Shown here piece by piece: positions 28,969 to 38,548 of a stretch of 64,000 bases of DNA (its first letter is position 1; each line of letters opens with the position of its first letter). This DNA comes from Opitutia bacterium (GTDB lineage: Bacteria; Verrucomicrobiota; Verrucomicrobiia; Opitutales; Opitutaceae): NCBI GenBank assembly GCA_947472765.1, contig CANJCM010000001.1:1-64000 (forward strand), written 5' to 3'. The notes below the pieces were generated by a model. It was not told the DNA's origin. It saw only the letters and a program-made list of their open reading frames with translations, and ran no database searches. A program made the translations under genes and the position numbers.

Positions 28969-30135
28969 TCAATTCCGCGAACTGACCGAGGGGGAATTCG
29001 CCGGCGGCGGCACCAGCGAAGTGACGTAGGCGGCAATCGCCACCAGGTCGTCGCCGTTCAGGTTCGCCACGACCGGTTGCATCAGCGGAGCCGAAGGCCC
29101 CTTCCGCTTCCCCTGCTGCAAGTCGTACATCTGCCGCACGAGATAACTCGGCGAACGACCCGCAATGCCGGGCACGTCGGCGAGTCCCTTGAGATCGGGG
29201 CCGTGACACGTGATACACGCCGTGGTCTTGCCCGGAACAATCTTCCCGTCAGTCACGCTGACACCGCCGGTGAGCACGAGATTCTCGCCCTTCTTCAGAC
29301 TGCCGATCGGGACATAAGCCACGAAGCCGGAGCGCGGGTTGCGCAGCCCTTCGGCCTGTTCCTCGTCTTCGGGCATCTCAATAATCCGGCCCGCAATCGC
29401 CTCGGTTCGTTCCTTCTCGATCGCGAGAAAGAGATTTCCGGAAATCCGGGTCCGGGGCACGAGGTCGGTCTCGACGACGCGGGTCCACGGTGTCCAAGGC
29501 ATGGCGCCAAAATACTCCGCGGCGATTCTAACGTCCTCATCCGTCATCGCCCGGGCGAGTGTCGCCATGGTGACGGTATTCGGCTTTCGCGGGTCAGCCG
29601 ACTGCCGGGCGCCGCTGCGGAAATCCTCGATTTGCCGGATGAAATACGCCACGGGCAGGCCGCTGACCGGAGCGTTCTCGGGGCGACCCTTGCCGGTCGG
29701 AAGATGGCACGATCCACAGCCCCGGGCAGCGGTCCCCATCGCCACGGGCCCGTTCACGATGATCCGCGGCATCGGGGGATGATCGCCGGGGAACCAGTCG
29801 ATCACATGGCCGCCGTCACGCACGTCGACCCGCGAGTAGGCGGCCGTGCTGCCCTCGACGTGACGCAGCCGGGTCTGCTCGCCCGGGTCTTCGTTCTTCC
29901 GCAAGTCCCGGGAAGGCGAAGCCTGGGGGGCGGCTTTGTCACCCGGAGCCGGAGGCGTGAGGAAACCGTAGGCCCATAACGGCTCCGGTTCGCCGGCCGC
30001 CGCGGCCCGGGCCGCGATGAGACCGAAGGTTAGACTGAAAGCTGCCAACCATCGAACACGGCCAAGCCGTTGCAAAGAGGGGTACTTCACGGGCGTGATT
30101 TCAGAGCCGGAGCCGGTCACCGCAACCGCATTCAT
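28969..30135 (-). CDS. Exported di-haem cytochrome c protein
   Basis: The 388-residue protein has a hydrophobic export segment ('WLAAFSLTFGLIAARAAAAG'), reached after about 28 residues if the ATG at 30135 is used; a later start is possible. Two haem-binding motifs are visible: 'ARGCGSCHLPTGKGRPENA' and 'TACITCHGPDLKGLADVPG', each followed by the class-I cytochrome context ('YLVRQMYDLQQGKRKG'). It would carry electrons in the periplasm. It could serve the PQQ and GMC dehydrogenases encoded 6-16 kb to the right, but that is inference. It is divergent from the TonB-dependent receptor. Confidence 0.87.
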   Translation of the reverse strand: MNAVAVTGSGSEITPVKYPSLQRLGRVRWLAAFSLTFGLIAARAAAAGEPEPLWAYGFLTPPAPGDKAAPQASPSRDLRKNEDPGEQTRLRHVEGSTAAYSRVDVRDGGHVIDWFPGDHPPMPRIIVNGPVAMGTAARGCGSCHLPTGKGRPENAPVSGLPVAYFIRQIEDFRSGARQSADPRKPNTVTMATLARAMTDEDVRIAAEYFGAMPWTPWTRVVETDLVPRTRISGNLFLAIEKERTEAIAGRIIEMPEDEEQAEGLRNPRSGFVAYVPIGSLKKGENLVLTGGVSVTDGKIVPGKTTACITCHGPDLKGLADVPGIAGRSPSYLVRQMYDLQQGKRKGPSAPLMQPVVANLNGDDLVAIAAYVTSLVPPPANSPSVSSRN

Positions 30136-30447
30136 GCTTCACCGGCAAATTCCCTGACGATAGCGCGGTTCGGACCGGAAAACCGCCACCCGGCGACCGG
30201 GTGCCAGGTCGGGACGGACGGAGGGAATGACCCGGCAAATCGCCATTGACTCAAACCCTCGCTGCGGGGCAATTTTATGACACGCCGTCTTCGGTCCCCA
30301 AGACCCTTGACCCGAGTGAAGTCGGCGTTCCGCGGCAAGACTGTCCATTGCCTCGTTTTCCAGGCCCTCTCCGCGGCCCGTCTGCAACTACCAAGTTTCT
30401 GCCTTCTGCTCACGGGAGCGGACGGCAGGTTCCAACGCCAAACCCAT
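30136..30447. other. Divergent intergenic region, cytochrome c / TonB receptor
   Basis: This 312-base gap separates two divergent genes and must hold both promoters. I see one small hairpin (CACCCGG/CCGGGTG, 30187-30203), and no recognisable operator, riboswitch or convincing promoter box. Confidence 0.5.
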
Positions 30448-33400
30448 ATGAAAGTACCCGATACTCGATCAGCAGTTATCGCCGCTGCCGTCCTCGCCGG
30501 ACTCAGCGTTTCCACCGCCTTCGGACAAGGCGCGCCCGCTCCGTCGGCCTCCGCCTCCAACGAGGCTGTCCGCCTCGACCCGTTCAGCGTCAGCGCCGAT
30601 TCCGACGTCGGATTCGTCGCCGCCAGCGCCCTCGCCGGCGGTCGTATCTCCACCGCGCTCAAGGACACGCCCGTCGCGTTTTCCGTCATCACGAAGGAGT
30701 TCCTTGACGCCTTCAACATCACCGACATCGCCTCCGCCTCCAACTGGACGACGAACTCCGACTACGCCCTGGGCGACGGCAGCGTCTACATTTACGGCGG
30801 CAACGAATCGAGCGTGCAGCGTGTCCGCGGCGTGCAGGTCAACACCCCCACCCGCAATTTCTTCCCGTACAATGCGGTGACGGACAGCTTCAACATCGAC
30901 CGCGTCGACTACGCGCGCGGCGCGAACGCCGTCCTCTTCGGCGCCGGTGGCGCTGGTGGCACCCAGAACACGGGCACCAAGCAGGCGCTCATGAACCAGG
31001 ATCTGACCGAGGTTCGTGCGCAGGTCGGCAGCTGGGACAAGTATCGTTTCACCGCGGACGTAAACCGCGTGATCACCGACAAGTGGGCGGTTCGCACGAA
31101 CCTGATGTTCAGCAGCAAGAATGACTGGCGCGATCGTCTCTGGGAGGACAAGAAGGGCTTCCACTTCGCGACCACCTACAAGGTGACGCCGAAACTCACC
31201 GCCCGCGGTGAATTCGAGTACCTCGATACCCGTCGTGCCGTCAGCGTGTTCCAATACCGCGACTTCGTCTCGGCCTGGGACGGCAAGACCTATGACTTCG
31301 CCGCGCCGCTCACCGGTGCCGGCGCCCCCTCTGCGGCCTCGCTGGCCCAGATGGGTATCGCCCGGTTCCCGCAGCGCTTCGTCACGCATCCCGATTACGC
31401 GGGCAAGGCGCTGAACTTCCAGAATCGCTTCCGGACGACCGGACTCGCCTACAACGCGAGTGCGCCGAATTACTTCAAGGGTCAGCCGGTCAAGACGGTT
31501 GGCTGGTCGCTGCGCGCCGAGGCGATGATCGACAGCCTGACCGGAATTCCGGACGACCAGCGTTACGCGAATGTGATGATGGGCAGCCCGTTCTTCACCG
31601 TTCCGAACCGCACTGACACCCCGCTCTACGATGATCCGGGCCACAACTTCCCGATCAACGCCTCCCGCTCCCGCGATGCGTCGCTCTATCTCACCTACGC
31701 GCCGTTCCAGGGCTTCTTCGTTGAAATCGCGGGCGACTCGAATTCGGTGCGTGGCTTCGGTGACACCACCAGCCGCCGCGGCATGCAGGAGTACTACATG
31801 GATATCGTCCGCACGCTTCCCGACGGCACGACCAATCCCTGGTTCCTCCATCCGTATCAGGAGCGCGGTCACTACAAGCAGGGCCGTCTCACCGAGCGCG
31901 ACAGCCTCCGTATTCAGTCCGTGTACGTGAAGGACACCCGCTTCGGCAAACTGCAGGCCGGCTTCATGGGCGGTCTCAACATCGACACCGTCAGCAACCG
32001 CTCGAGCGAACTGATGCTCAAGGCGGACTGGATCACCCCCGACGCCCGCTCGTGGATCAACAACGGCGAGCTCAACGAGTACTTCCTCTGGAACCGTACC
32101 TACTTCGACGACAAGACGCGCCCGCCGCAGTATGCGTTCATCGAAGAAGCCCGCCCGGTTACCGTCGTCGATCCCGTCACCAGCGTGACCCGGGTCCTGA
32201 CCCCGACCTGGATGTGGGACGCCCGCCGCGAAGACAACGTGTATGACTCCGAGCGTAATTCGAAGTACCTGCAGTTCGCGGGCAACTTCGACATGTTCAA
32301 GAACCGCCTCGTGCTCATCGGCGCCTTCCGCCGTGACTTCATCGACTTCTCGCAGAATCGCGTGAAGGCCCCGGGTGACCATCCGGCGGGCTGGGACGGC
32401 GTTTCGCTGGTCCTTCGCCAGGCGGCCCCGAAGGACTATGATACGCTGATGTACACCCCGAAGAACGCCGCAGGCGTCGCCACGGGTTCCCCGATTCCGG
32501 CTGACACGCGTCCTCGCGTGAACATCGCCGGCGCCGCGATGCAGCAGCCGCAGTATGTGAACGACCGCTTCCGCGACGACTTCGACTCGCCTGACGTGAA
32601 GCGCATCGTGAACACCGGCACCCTCGGTGGTGTGATCAATATCAACAAGTGGCTCGGCGTTTACGCCAACCGCAGCACGACGTTCAGCTTCGGCACCGCC
32701 AACCAGTCGGTCTGGAACAAGTTCCTTCCCCCGACCACGGCGTTGGGCAAGGACGCCGGCATCCGCGTCACGCTGCCGAACAACAAGCTCTCGTTCAGCG
32801 CGGGTTGGTACCGTGCCTATCAGAAGGGTGCGCTCGTCACCGTCGGTGACGGCTTCCTCGGCAATTACAATGCGATCGGCGACTTGGCACCGGTGGGCGA
32901 CCTGAACGGCCGCAACATCCGTAACTTCGCCCGCTTCCGGACGAACAACATCGCCTCGACGCAGACGAACGACACGACCGGCTATGAGTTCGAACTGACC
33001 GCGAACCTGCGGCCGAACTGGCGCTTGATCGCCAACTTCGGCACCAACGACGCTGCGGCCATCGATGCGAACGTCGACCTCGTGGAATACTTCGCCTACG
33101 CCGATCCGATCGTCCGTCAGATCCTGGCCGATGGCGGCATCCAGATCGACGCGTCCACCCAGCAGGCGTCCATTCGCCCCGAGTTCAATGACCCGACGAA
33201 GATCAACCTCGCGAACGCGGAAGCCGCCGTCAACGGGTGGAATGGCCTCGTGAACACCACGATCCCGAGCATCACCTCTCGCGGCAAGCAGCGCGTGAAG
33301 GTGCTGCAGAGCGTTCCGTGGTCGGCCAACATCGCGACCGACTACCGCTTCCGGACCGGTCCGCTGAACGGTCTCCGCCTGGGCCTCGGCGCGAACATCC

Positions 33401-33792
33401 GCGCTGACCAGTACGTCGGCAATCGCGGTGGCGACACCATCCGCGATCCGAAGGACCCGACCAAGGCGATCGACGACCCGAGCGTGGACGCGACGAGCTG
33501 GGTGAAGGCCAAGGGCTATCATACCGCGACCGCCAGCCTCTCCTACACGGTGCGGCTGAAGGAAGCGCGTCGCTTCGCCCCGAAGTCGATCCAGTTCGAC
33601 CTCAGCATTGACAACCTGCTCGACCGCCGCGCCCCGCTGTTCGGCTCGACGCAGGGCAGTCACAACACGTCGGACACCGTGTTCGTTCCGCGTGACGGCA
33701 CGCTCAGCGATCCGTCCCGCGTGTCAGTCCCGGGTAACTTCAGCTATCTGACGCCCCGGAACTTCACGCTGACGGCCAAGATGGACTTCTAA
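30448..33792 (+). CDS. TonB-dependent outer-membrane receptor
   Basis: The 1114-residue protein begins 'MKVPDTRSAVIAAAVLAGLS' with a signal peptide cleaved near 'AFGQ'. 'EAVRLDPFSVSAD' is the TonB-box region typical of large receptors in Opitutaceae-like genomes. The plug follows ('LKDTPVAFSVITKEFLDAFN' to 'NIDRVDYARGANAVLFGAGG'), then a long 22-strand barrel region. The protein ends 'LTPRNFTLTAKMDF' with the C-terminal aromatic residue expected for outer-membrane insertion. It imports a large or scarce substrate using TonB energy; no ligand can be assigned, since no SusD-like or siderophore gene is adjacent. A strong terminator follows. Confidence 0.93.
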   Translation: MKVPDTRSAVIAAAVLAGLSVSTAFGQGAPAPSASASNEAVRLDPFSVSADSDVGFVAASALAGGRISTALKDTPVAFSVITKEFLDAFNITDIASASNWTTNSDYALGDGSVYIYGGNESSVQRVRGVQVNTPTRNFFPYNAVTDSFNIDRVDYARGANAVLFGAGGAGGTQNTGTKQALMNQDLTEVRAQVGSWDKYRFTADVNRVITDKWAVRTNLMFSSKNDWRDRLWEDKKGFHFATTYKVTPKLTARGEFEYLDTRRAVSVFQYRDFVSAWDGKTYDFAAPLTGAGAPSAASLAQMGIARFPQRFVTHPDYAGKALNFQNRFRTTGLAYNASAPNYFKGQPVKTVGWSLRAEAMIDSLTGIPDDQRYANVMMGSPFFTVPNRTDTPLYDDPGHNFPINASRSRDASLYLTYAPFQGFFVEIAGDSNSVRGFGDTTSRRGMQEYYMDIVRTLPDGTTNPWFLHPYQERGHYKQGRLTERDSLRIQSVYVKDTRFGKLQAGFMGGLNIDTVSNRSSELMLKADWITPDARSWINNGELNEYFLWNRTYFDDKTRPPQYAFIEEARPVTVVDPVTSVTRVLTPTWMWDARREDNVYDSERNSKYLQFAGNFDMFKNRLVLIGAFRRDFIDFSQNRVKAPGDHPAGWDGVSLVLRQAAPKDYDTLMYTPKNAAGVATGSPIPADTRPRVNIAGAAMQQPQYVNDRFRDDFDSPDVKRIVNTGTLGGVININKWLGVYANRSTTFSFGTANQSVWNKFLPPTTALGKDAGIRVTLPNNKLSFSAGWYRAYQKGALVTVGDGFLGNYNAIGDLAPVGDLNGRNIRNFARFRTNNIASTQTNDTTGYEFELTANLRPNWRLIANFGTNDAAAIDANVDLVEYFAYADPIVRQILADGGIQIDASTQQASIRPEFNDPTKINLANAEAAVNGWNGLVNTTIPSITSRGKQRVKVLQSVPWSANIATDYRFRTGPLNGLRLGLGANIRADQYVGNRGGDTIRDPKDPTKAIDDPSVDATSWVKAKGYHTATASLSYTVRLKEARRFAPKSIQFDLSIDNLLDRRAPLFGSTQGSHNTSDTVFVPRDGTLSDPSRVSVPGNFSYLTPRNFTLTAKMDF

Positions 33793-33818
33793 GTCTGTCC
33801 GCCAGTCCAGCCTGCTTC

Positions 33819-33857
33819 GGCCCGTGGATCCGCAAGGTCCACGGGCCTTTGCTTTCG
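33819..33857 (+). terminator. Strong terminator after the TonB-dependent receptor
   Basis: GGCCCGTGGA pairs perfectly with TCCACGGGCC over 10 bp around a 9-base loop and is followed by TTTGCTTT. It lies 26 bases after the stop. Confidence 0.8.
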
Positions 33858-34424
33858 GGCCGGTCGGAGGCCACAGACGTCCCATGGGCAGGCAAAAATC
33901 CGGTCTCCAAGGCGGTGCGTCGAGGTAGGACGACGTGCACGATCGGAGGAGGGCGATGTATGACTTTCCAAAATGCGGGCGGTATTCGGGCAGCCATTCC
34001 GAGCCCACACACCCCGGCGCTGCGCGCCATCCCTCTCGAGCCGGAACGATACAGTGGAACGAAATCGGCGGGTGCGGGCACCCGCCCTCCATGGCAGGCG
34101 GATCGTTCAGACTTCAGCTCGCTCTCCGCTCAAAGAGCAATCCATGGAGGGACGGTGCCCCCACCGTCCAAGGATGCCTAACGCGCGACGGAACCTCCAC
34201 TGGTCGGTGTGGGGCCGGCGCGAGAAGGGACCTTCGAGAAGCGTTTCGACAAGATTCCCTCTGGAGAGGGGTGCCCGCAGGGCGGGGTGTGTTGGCTCGA
34301 CGGACTACCCTATGGGACGGCTGTAGGCGGAGACCCGCGCTACTTTCAAGCCGCTGAATTAATCACTGACCTCCGCGGCTCCGCGCCTTCGCGTGAGCCA
34401 TACCTGTCCGCACCGACTGGGGCA
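33858..34424. other. Gene-poor region holding a long dispersed repeat
   Basis: No convincing gene lies here. The notable content is the 186-base repeat at 34031-34216 described separately. Short open frames on both strands have no start context or family resemblance. Confidence 0.6.
34031..34216. repeat. 186-base intergenic repeat, copy A, containing a REP family Z pair
   Basis: This segment aligns without gaps to 49547-49732 with about 14 differences by my count. It contains a minus-strand hairpin (34067-34090) and a plus-strand hairpin (34146-34169), both starting GGAG, with stems GGCGGGTG/CACCCGCC and GGACGGTG/CACCGTCC and GGAG ends facing inwards. The 55-base core between the hairpins is conserved too, so the whole unit moved or was copied together. 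Confidence 0.85.
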
Positions 34425-35231
34425 TCAAACGACGGCCAGCAGGGCCTGCTCCATCACGGCAAACGGTGGCTTCTGTCCGGTGAAGAGTTCGAACTGAAAC
34501 AAGGCCTGATGAATCAGCATGCGATAGCCCGGCACCGTCGTGGCACCGCGTGATTTCGCGTCCTTCAGGAACGTCGTTTCGGTGGGAACGAACACGGCAT
34601 CCAGCACGACCACTCCGGGCTTGATCGCTCCGGCCGGCACCGGCGTTTCCGTCGTGCCGAAGCCAATCGAGGTCGCATTCACGAGCACCTCGTAATCGCG
34701 GAGCGCCGCGAGTTGGTCGAGTCCACCCGCGTAATTGGCGCCGAAGCTGCGCGCCAATGCCTCGCCTTTCGCCGCGTCACGATTGAGCACCGTCACCGTC
34801 GCTCCGTTCCGCTGCAGTCCGTATACCATCGCCCGCGCCGCGCCACCGGCGCCAAGCACGACGGCGCGCTTTCCTGCCAGCGCAGTCACCTCCTTCAAGG
34901 CCTCCATCGCACCAACCCAATCGGAATTGTAGCCCGTGAGCACGCCGTCGCGGTTTGCGATCGTGTTCACCGCCCCGATGGCCCGGGCGACGTCGTCCAC
35001 GTGATCGAGATGAGCCATCACGGCCTGCTTGTGCGGCATCGACACCGTCGACCCGACCAGCCGCAGCCCGCGCACGGCGGCGATCCCTCCCTTGATGTCA
35101 TCCGTCGTGACCGGCAGGAAAATGAAATTCAGCCCGAGCGCGGCGAAGCCGGCATTGTGCATCGCCGGACCGAGATTATTCTGCTTCGCCGCCAGTGAAG
35201 TAATGAGCTTCGTGTCCTTCGTGATTTTCAT
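34425..35231 (-). CDS. Shikimate dehydrogenase family protein, SDH-like form
   Basis: The 268-residue protein has the AroE layout: an N-terminal substrate domain and a C-terminal Rossmann domain with 'AVVLGAGGAARAMVYGL' for NADP binding. The catalytic Lys is in 'GSTVSMPHKQAVM' and the Asp in 'LTGYNSDWVGAM'. In AroE the N-terminal motif HSxSP holds the two shikimate-contacting serines; here the aligned sequence is 'NNLGPAMHN' (Asn19 and Gly21). That resembles the SDH-like (SdhL/HI0607) group, which has much weaker shikimate activity. So it may not be the main aromatic-pathway enzyme. The ATG at 35231 matches the family N-terminus. It is divergent from the cupin gene. Confidence 0.83.
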   Translation of the reverse strand: MKITKDTKLITSLAAKQNNLGPAMHNAGFAALGLNFIFLPVTTDDIKGGIAAVRGLRLVGSTVSMPHKQAVMAHLDHVDDVARAIGAVNTIANRDGVLTGYNSDWVGAMEALKEVTALAGKRAVVLGAGGAARAMVYGLQRNGATVTVLNRDAAKGEALARSFGANYAGGLDQLAALRDYEVLVNATSIGFGTTETPVPAGAIKPGVVVLDAVFVPTETTFLKDAKSRGATTVPGYRMLIHQALFQFELFTGQKPPFAVMEQALLAVV

Positions 35232-35365
35232 CGGGGTGACCCGAGCACGACAGCGGATGCGCCCAGCCGGCAAGAAACAACGCCGCCGGACTTGCGACTC
35301 GCCGCGCCGCCCGGGAACCCCTTGGCTCGGAGTTACCCCCTTCAACCCCCAACCCACCCCCTCCC

Positions 35366-35809
35366 ATGAAACTGTTCTCCGCTCTCCTCTGCGCCGCCGC
35401 CCTCGCCGTCCGCTTGAGCGCCGCCGATCTCCCTCCCCCGCCGAAGGAAGTCCTGCACCTCGATCATGCCAAGGTCGACGAGGCCATCGCCAAGGGCATG
35501 TCGCTCGCGCAGAACACGAGCTTCAAGATTTCCACCAGCCGGCGCACCGGTCCCGGAATCGTCGAGGTGCACGAGCACGACACCGACATCTTCTACGTTC
35601 TTGAAGGCCAGGCGACTTTCGTGACCGGTGGCCAGGTCGTGGAACCCAAACCCTCCGGTCCCGCTGAGATTCGCGGCAAGGAAATCACCGGCGGCACCCC
35701 GCGTAATCTCGTCAAGGGCGACATCATCGTCGTCCCGAGTGGCGTGGCCCACTGGTTCAAGGACGTGAAAGGTCCGTTCGTTTACCTCGTGGTCAAGGTC
35801 ACGAAGTAA
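35366..35809 (+). CDS. Exported cupin-domain protein
   Basis: The 147-residue protein has a signal peptide ('MKLFSALLCAAALAVRLSAA') and a single cupin barrel. The metal-binding motif 1 is 'GIVEVHEHDTDIFYVLEGQA' (two His, Glu-like positions) and motif 2 is 'GDIIVVPSGVAHWF'. Cupins of this size bind a metal and a small ligand; the substrate is unknown. It lies 78 bases before the PQQ dehydrogenase on the same strand and may be cotranscribed with it. Confidence 0.85.
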   Translation: MKLFSALLCAAALAVRLSAADLPPPPKEVLHLDHAKVDEAIAKGMSLAQNTSFKISTSRRTGPGIVEVHEHDTDIFYVLEGQATFVTGGQVVEPKPSGPAEIRGKEITGGTPRNLVKGDIIVVPSGVAHWFKDVKGPFVYLVVKVTK

Positions 35810-35887
35810 ACGCGCGGTTCCTGCTGTCCGTCGTCAGCCGTCCGCCCCTCGTCGTCGCTGCTCTGTCGCCCCTTCTCCTCCCTCGCC

Positions 35888-38170
35888 ATGTTCCTGCGTC
35901 TCGCCGTCCTCTTCGTCCTGGCCTCCTCCGCCAGCTTCGCCGCCGACATCCGCCAGATGTTCGTGCAAAACTGCGCGATCTGCCACGGCAGCGAGGCCGG
36001 GGGCAGCGACCGCGGTCCCGCGTTGCGCAACAGCCGGCAGCTTCGCACCCGCACTCCCGCCGAAATCGCCAACGTCATCCGCCGTGGCACGACCAACGGC
36101 ATGCCGCCGATGCCGCTCCCAGACGAGGCGATCGACCAGCTCGCGCAATACGTGCATTCGCTCAACGCCACGGCATACGAACTGAAGCCCGCGGGTGATC
36201 TCGCGGCCGGCGAGAAGTTCTTCTTCGGGAAGGGCAATTGCGCGTCGTGCCACATGGTGGATGGACGCGGCGTCGCCGGCGGTCCGGATCTGTCCAACGT
36301 CGGCCAGCAGATCACGCTCGGCGAACTGGAACAGTCGCTCGTCGAACCCTCGGCCGTCGTGACCGCAGGCTATGCCCGCGCGACGGTCGCACTTAAATCC
36401 GGCGGTCAGCTCGAGGGCTTCGCCCGCAATCGCGGCAGCCACGATCTCCAACTCCAGTCGGCCGACGGCCGGATGCATTTTCTCACCGCCGCGGACTACA
36501 CGCGGATCACAGTCCAACCCGGTTCGACCATGCCCGCCCTCGAGGCGACGCCCTCGGAACGCGCCAACCTCATCGCCTGGCTCAGCCGGCGGATCGGGGA
36601 ATCGACGTCAACCTTGGCCGACACCCGCGCCGACGAAGCCGACTTTGCCGCCATCCTGAATCCAAAGCCCGGCAACTGGCCCACCTACTACGGGCGCCTC
36701 AGCGGCAACCGCTACTCCGAGCTCGATCAGATTACGCCCGAAAACGTCGGCCGGCTGCAACTGCAGTGGATTCATCCGATGCAGTACCAGCCTCTGGAGA
36801 CCACGCCGCTCGTCGTCGACGGGATGATGTTCGTCAGCGGCCCGAACATGGTTCGCGCGCTCGACGCCCGCACGGGCCGCGAGGTGTGGCGTTACTCGCG
36901 TCCGCGCAGTGCCGCCGGAACCGTCGCCGGCGATGCGGCCATCGGCGCCAATCGCGGCACCGCGGTTTCCGGCGACCGTGTTTTCTTCACGACCGACAAC
37001 GCCCATATGATCTGCCTGCACCGGCTGACCGGCGCGTTGCTCTGGGACACCGACATGCCCGAGACGCCGTCGAAGCAACTCGGCGCCACCTCGGCCCCGC
37101 TCGTCGTGAACGACCTCGTGATTTCCGGCGTGGGCGGCGGCGACAGCGGCATCCGCGGATTCATCGCGGCCTATCACATAACCACCGGTAAACTGGCCTG
37201 GCGGCACTGGACCGTGCCGAAACCCGGCGAACCCGGCTCCGAAACCTGGAAGGGCGAGGCGATTCATCTCGGCGGCGGCGCGACCTGGCTGACCGGCACC
37301 TACGACCCCGAGACCGGCCTGCTCTACTGGCCGACGGGCAATCCCTGGCCGGACACGGACGGCACGGATCGAGAGGGCGACAATCTCTACACGAACTGCG
37401 ACATCGCCATCGATCCCAGGACCGGCGAGCGCAAGTGGCACTTTCAATTCACGCCGCACGACCTCCACGACTGGGACGCGAACCAGCCGCCGGTCCTCGT
37501 GAATGCGAAGTGGCGCGGCCGCGATCGCAAGCTGCTGCTCCACGCCAACCGCAACGGTTACTTCTACGTGCTCGACCGCACGAACGGCGAATTCCTGATG
37601 GCGAAGCCCTTCGTCAGCAAACTCACCTGGTCCTCCGGTGTGGACGAAAAGGGCCGGCCGATCCTCACGCCGAACAATGTCACCACCCCCGCCGGCGTCA
37701 TCACCTGCCCCGCGGTCCGCGGCGCCACAAACTGGTTCTCCACGGCGTACAACCCGCTGACGAATCTCTTCTACGTGATGAGCATCGAGGACTGCAGCAT
37801 CTACAAGCAGGCGAAGGCCGGCGGTTTCCTCCCGGTCAACAATCCCGCCGATCCCGCGAAGCGTTTCCTGCGCGCCCTCGACATCGAGAACGGCGACATC
37901 GTCTGGGAAATCGAGCAGATCGCCCCGATGGAAAAGACCGTCGTCGACGGCAACTATTCCGGCGCGCTCACGACGAAGACGAAGCTCGTGTTCTACGGCG
38001 AATCCAGCGGCGGCTTCGCGGCGGTCGACGCCGCCACCGGCAAGACGCTCTGGCACTTCGAGGCGGGCGCGATGTGGAAGGCCTCGCCCATGACCTACAG
38101 CGTCAACGGTCGCCAGTACGTCGCGATTGCGTCGGGTGCGAACATCCTGTCGTTCGCGCTGCCGGAGTAA
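35888..38170 (+). CDS. Cytochrome c / PQQ-dependent dehydrogenase fusion protein
   Basis: The 760-residue protein combines a signal peptide (to about residue 18), a first cytochrome c motif at residues 29-33 ('CAICHGSEAGG'), a second at 118-122 ('CASCHMVDGRG') and a C-terminal eight-bladed quinoprotein propeller beginning near 'WPTYYGRLSGNRYSELDQIT'. The propeller has W-type motifs and the catalytic block 'FTPHDLHDWDANQPP'. In methanol-type quinoproteins a vicinal Cys-Cys pair precedes VNRG; here the aligned segment reads 'AAIGANRGTAVSG', so the disulfide ring is absent. The protein should oxidise an alcohol or sugar in the periplasm and pass electrons directly to its own haems. Confidence 0.88.
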   Translation: MFLRLAVLFVLASSASFAADIRQMFVQNCAICHGSEAGGSDRGPALRNSRQLRTRTPAEIANVIRRGTTNGMPPMPLPDEAIDQLAQYVHSLNATAYELKPAGDLAAGEKFFFGKGNCASCHMVDGRGVAGGPDLSNVGQQITLGELEQSLVEPSAVVTAGYARATVALKSGGQLEGFARNRGSHDLQLQSADGRMHFLTAADYTRITVQPGSTMPALEATPSERANLIAWLSRRIGESTSTLADTRADEADFAAILNPKPGNWPTYYGRLSGNRYSELDQITPENVGRLQLQWIHPMQYQPLETTPLVVDGMMFVSGPNMVRALDARTGREVWRYSRPRSAAGTVAGDAAIGANRGTAVSGDRVFFTTDNAHMICLHRLTGALLWDTDMPETPSKQLGATSAPLVVNDLVISGVGGGDSGIRGFIAAYHITTGKLAWRHWTVPKPGEPGSETWKGEAIHLGGGATWLTGTYDPETGLLYWPTGNPWPDTDGTDREGDNLYTNCDIAIDPRTGERKWHFQFTPHDLHDWDANQPPVLVNAKWRGRDRKLLLHANRNGYFYVLDRTNGEFLMAKPFVSKLTWSSGVDEKGRPILTPNNVTTPAGVITCPAVRGATNWFSTAYNPLTNLFYVMSIEDCSIYKQAKAGGFLPVNNPADPAKRFLRALDIENGDIVWEIEQIAPMEKTVVDGNYSGALTTKTKLVFYGESSGGFAAVDAATGKTLWHFEAGAMWKASPMTYSVNGRQYVAIASGANILSFALPE

Positions 38171-38284
38171 CGCATCGTGGCTGCGAGCCTGAGCGAGTGG
38201 CGGACGGGGTGTGACGTGTGAGTTGTGACGAGTGCCGTGTGGCGTGTGACGGCTTTCCGTTAACAGTTTCGACGGGCAGTCGGT

Positions 38285-38309
38285 GTAGGGGCGGGCCTCG
38301 TGCACGCCC
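38285..38309 (+). repeat. GTAG hairpin (REP family Y)
   Basis: GTAG followed by stem GGGCGGGC/GCACGCCC around CTCGT (one mismatch). It is a single copy lying between the convergent PQQ dehydrogenase and DapA-like genes. Confidence 0.65.
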
Positions 38310-38330
38310 AATTCCGGGTGCGGGATTAGA

Positions 38331-38440
38331 TCGCAGAGGACGCAGAGGTCAACGGAGGGCACGGAGCCGGTTGAGAATTCGAGCTGATTGATCCCCTCAA
38401 ACCCCTCTGCGCCCTCTCTTCAACTCTGCGCACTCTGCGT
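38331..38440. repeat. Inverted pair of 'GACGCAGAGG' repeats
   Basis: The left arm (38331-38364) contains GCAGAGGACGCAGAGG and the right arm (38402-38440) its imperfect complement CTCTGCGCCCTC. The same family forms the outer arms of the nested repeat at 63416-63609. Confidence 0.65.
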
Positions 38441-38516
38441 AAAAATATTCGCTGCCAACCACGGGCTTGGGTTGGCCATAGCAGGCACAAGACACGCACC
38501 AGCCGCCGACGAGCAG

Positions 38517-38548
38517 CGGCTCGATTCCCGGCTTCCTGGCTTCAGGCT
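38517..38548. repeat. Dispersed GAAGCCAGGAA repeat, second copy
   Basis: It matches 18286-18317 in the reverse orientation with a few mismatches; the shared core also occurs at 20195-20211. Confidence 0.55.

Noticed and set aside
30469-33663. Very long open frame (over 1000 codons) opposite the TonB-dependent receptor
   Set aside because: High-GC codon bias on the real strand leaves few stops on the opposite strand. The product has no family resemblance and the plus-strand receptor is unambiguous.
33849-34357. Several overlapping open frames in the 33.9-34.5 kb gap, one repeated at 49501-49728
   Set aside because: The similarity comes from the 186-base repeat containing hairpins. Frames are not conserved outside it.
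38211-38252. Short repeated GTGTGAC-like words suggesting a CRISPR or tandem array
   Set aside because: Units are irregular and under 10 bases with no spacers of constant length.
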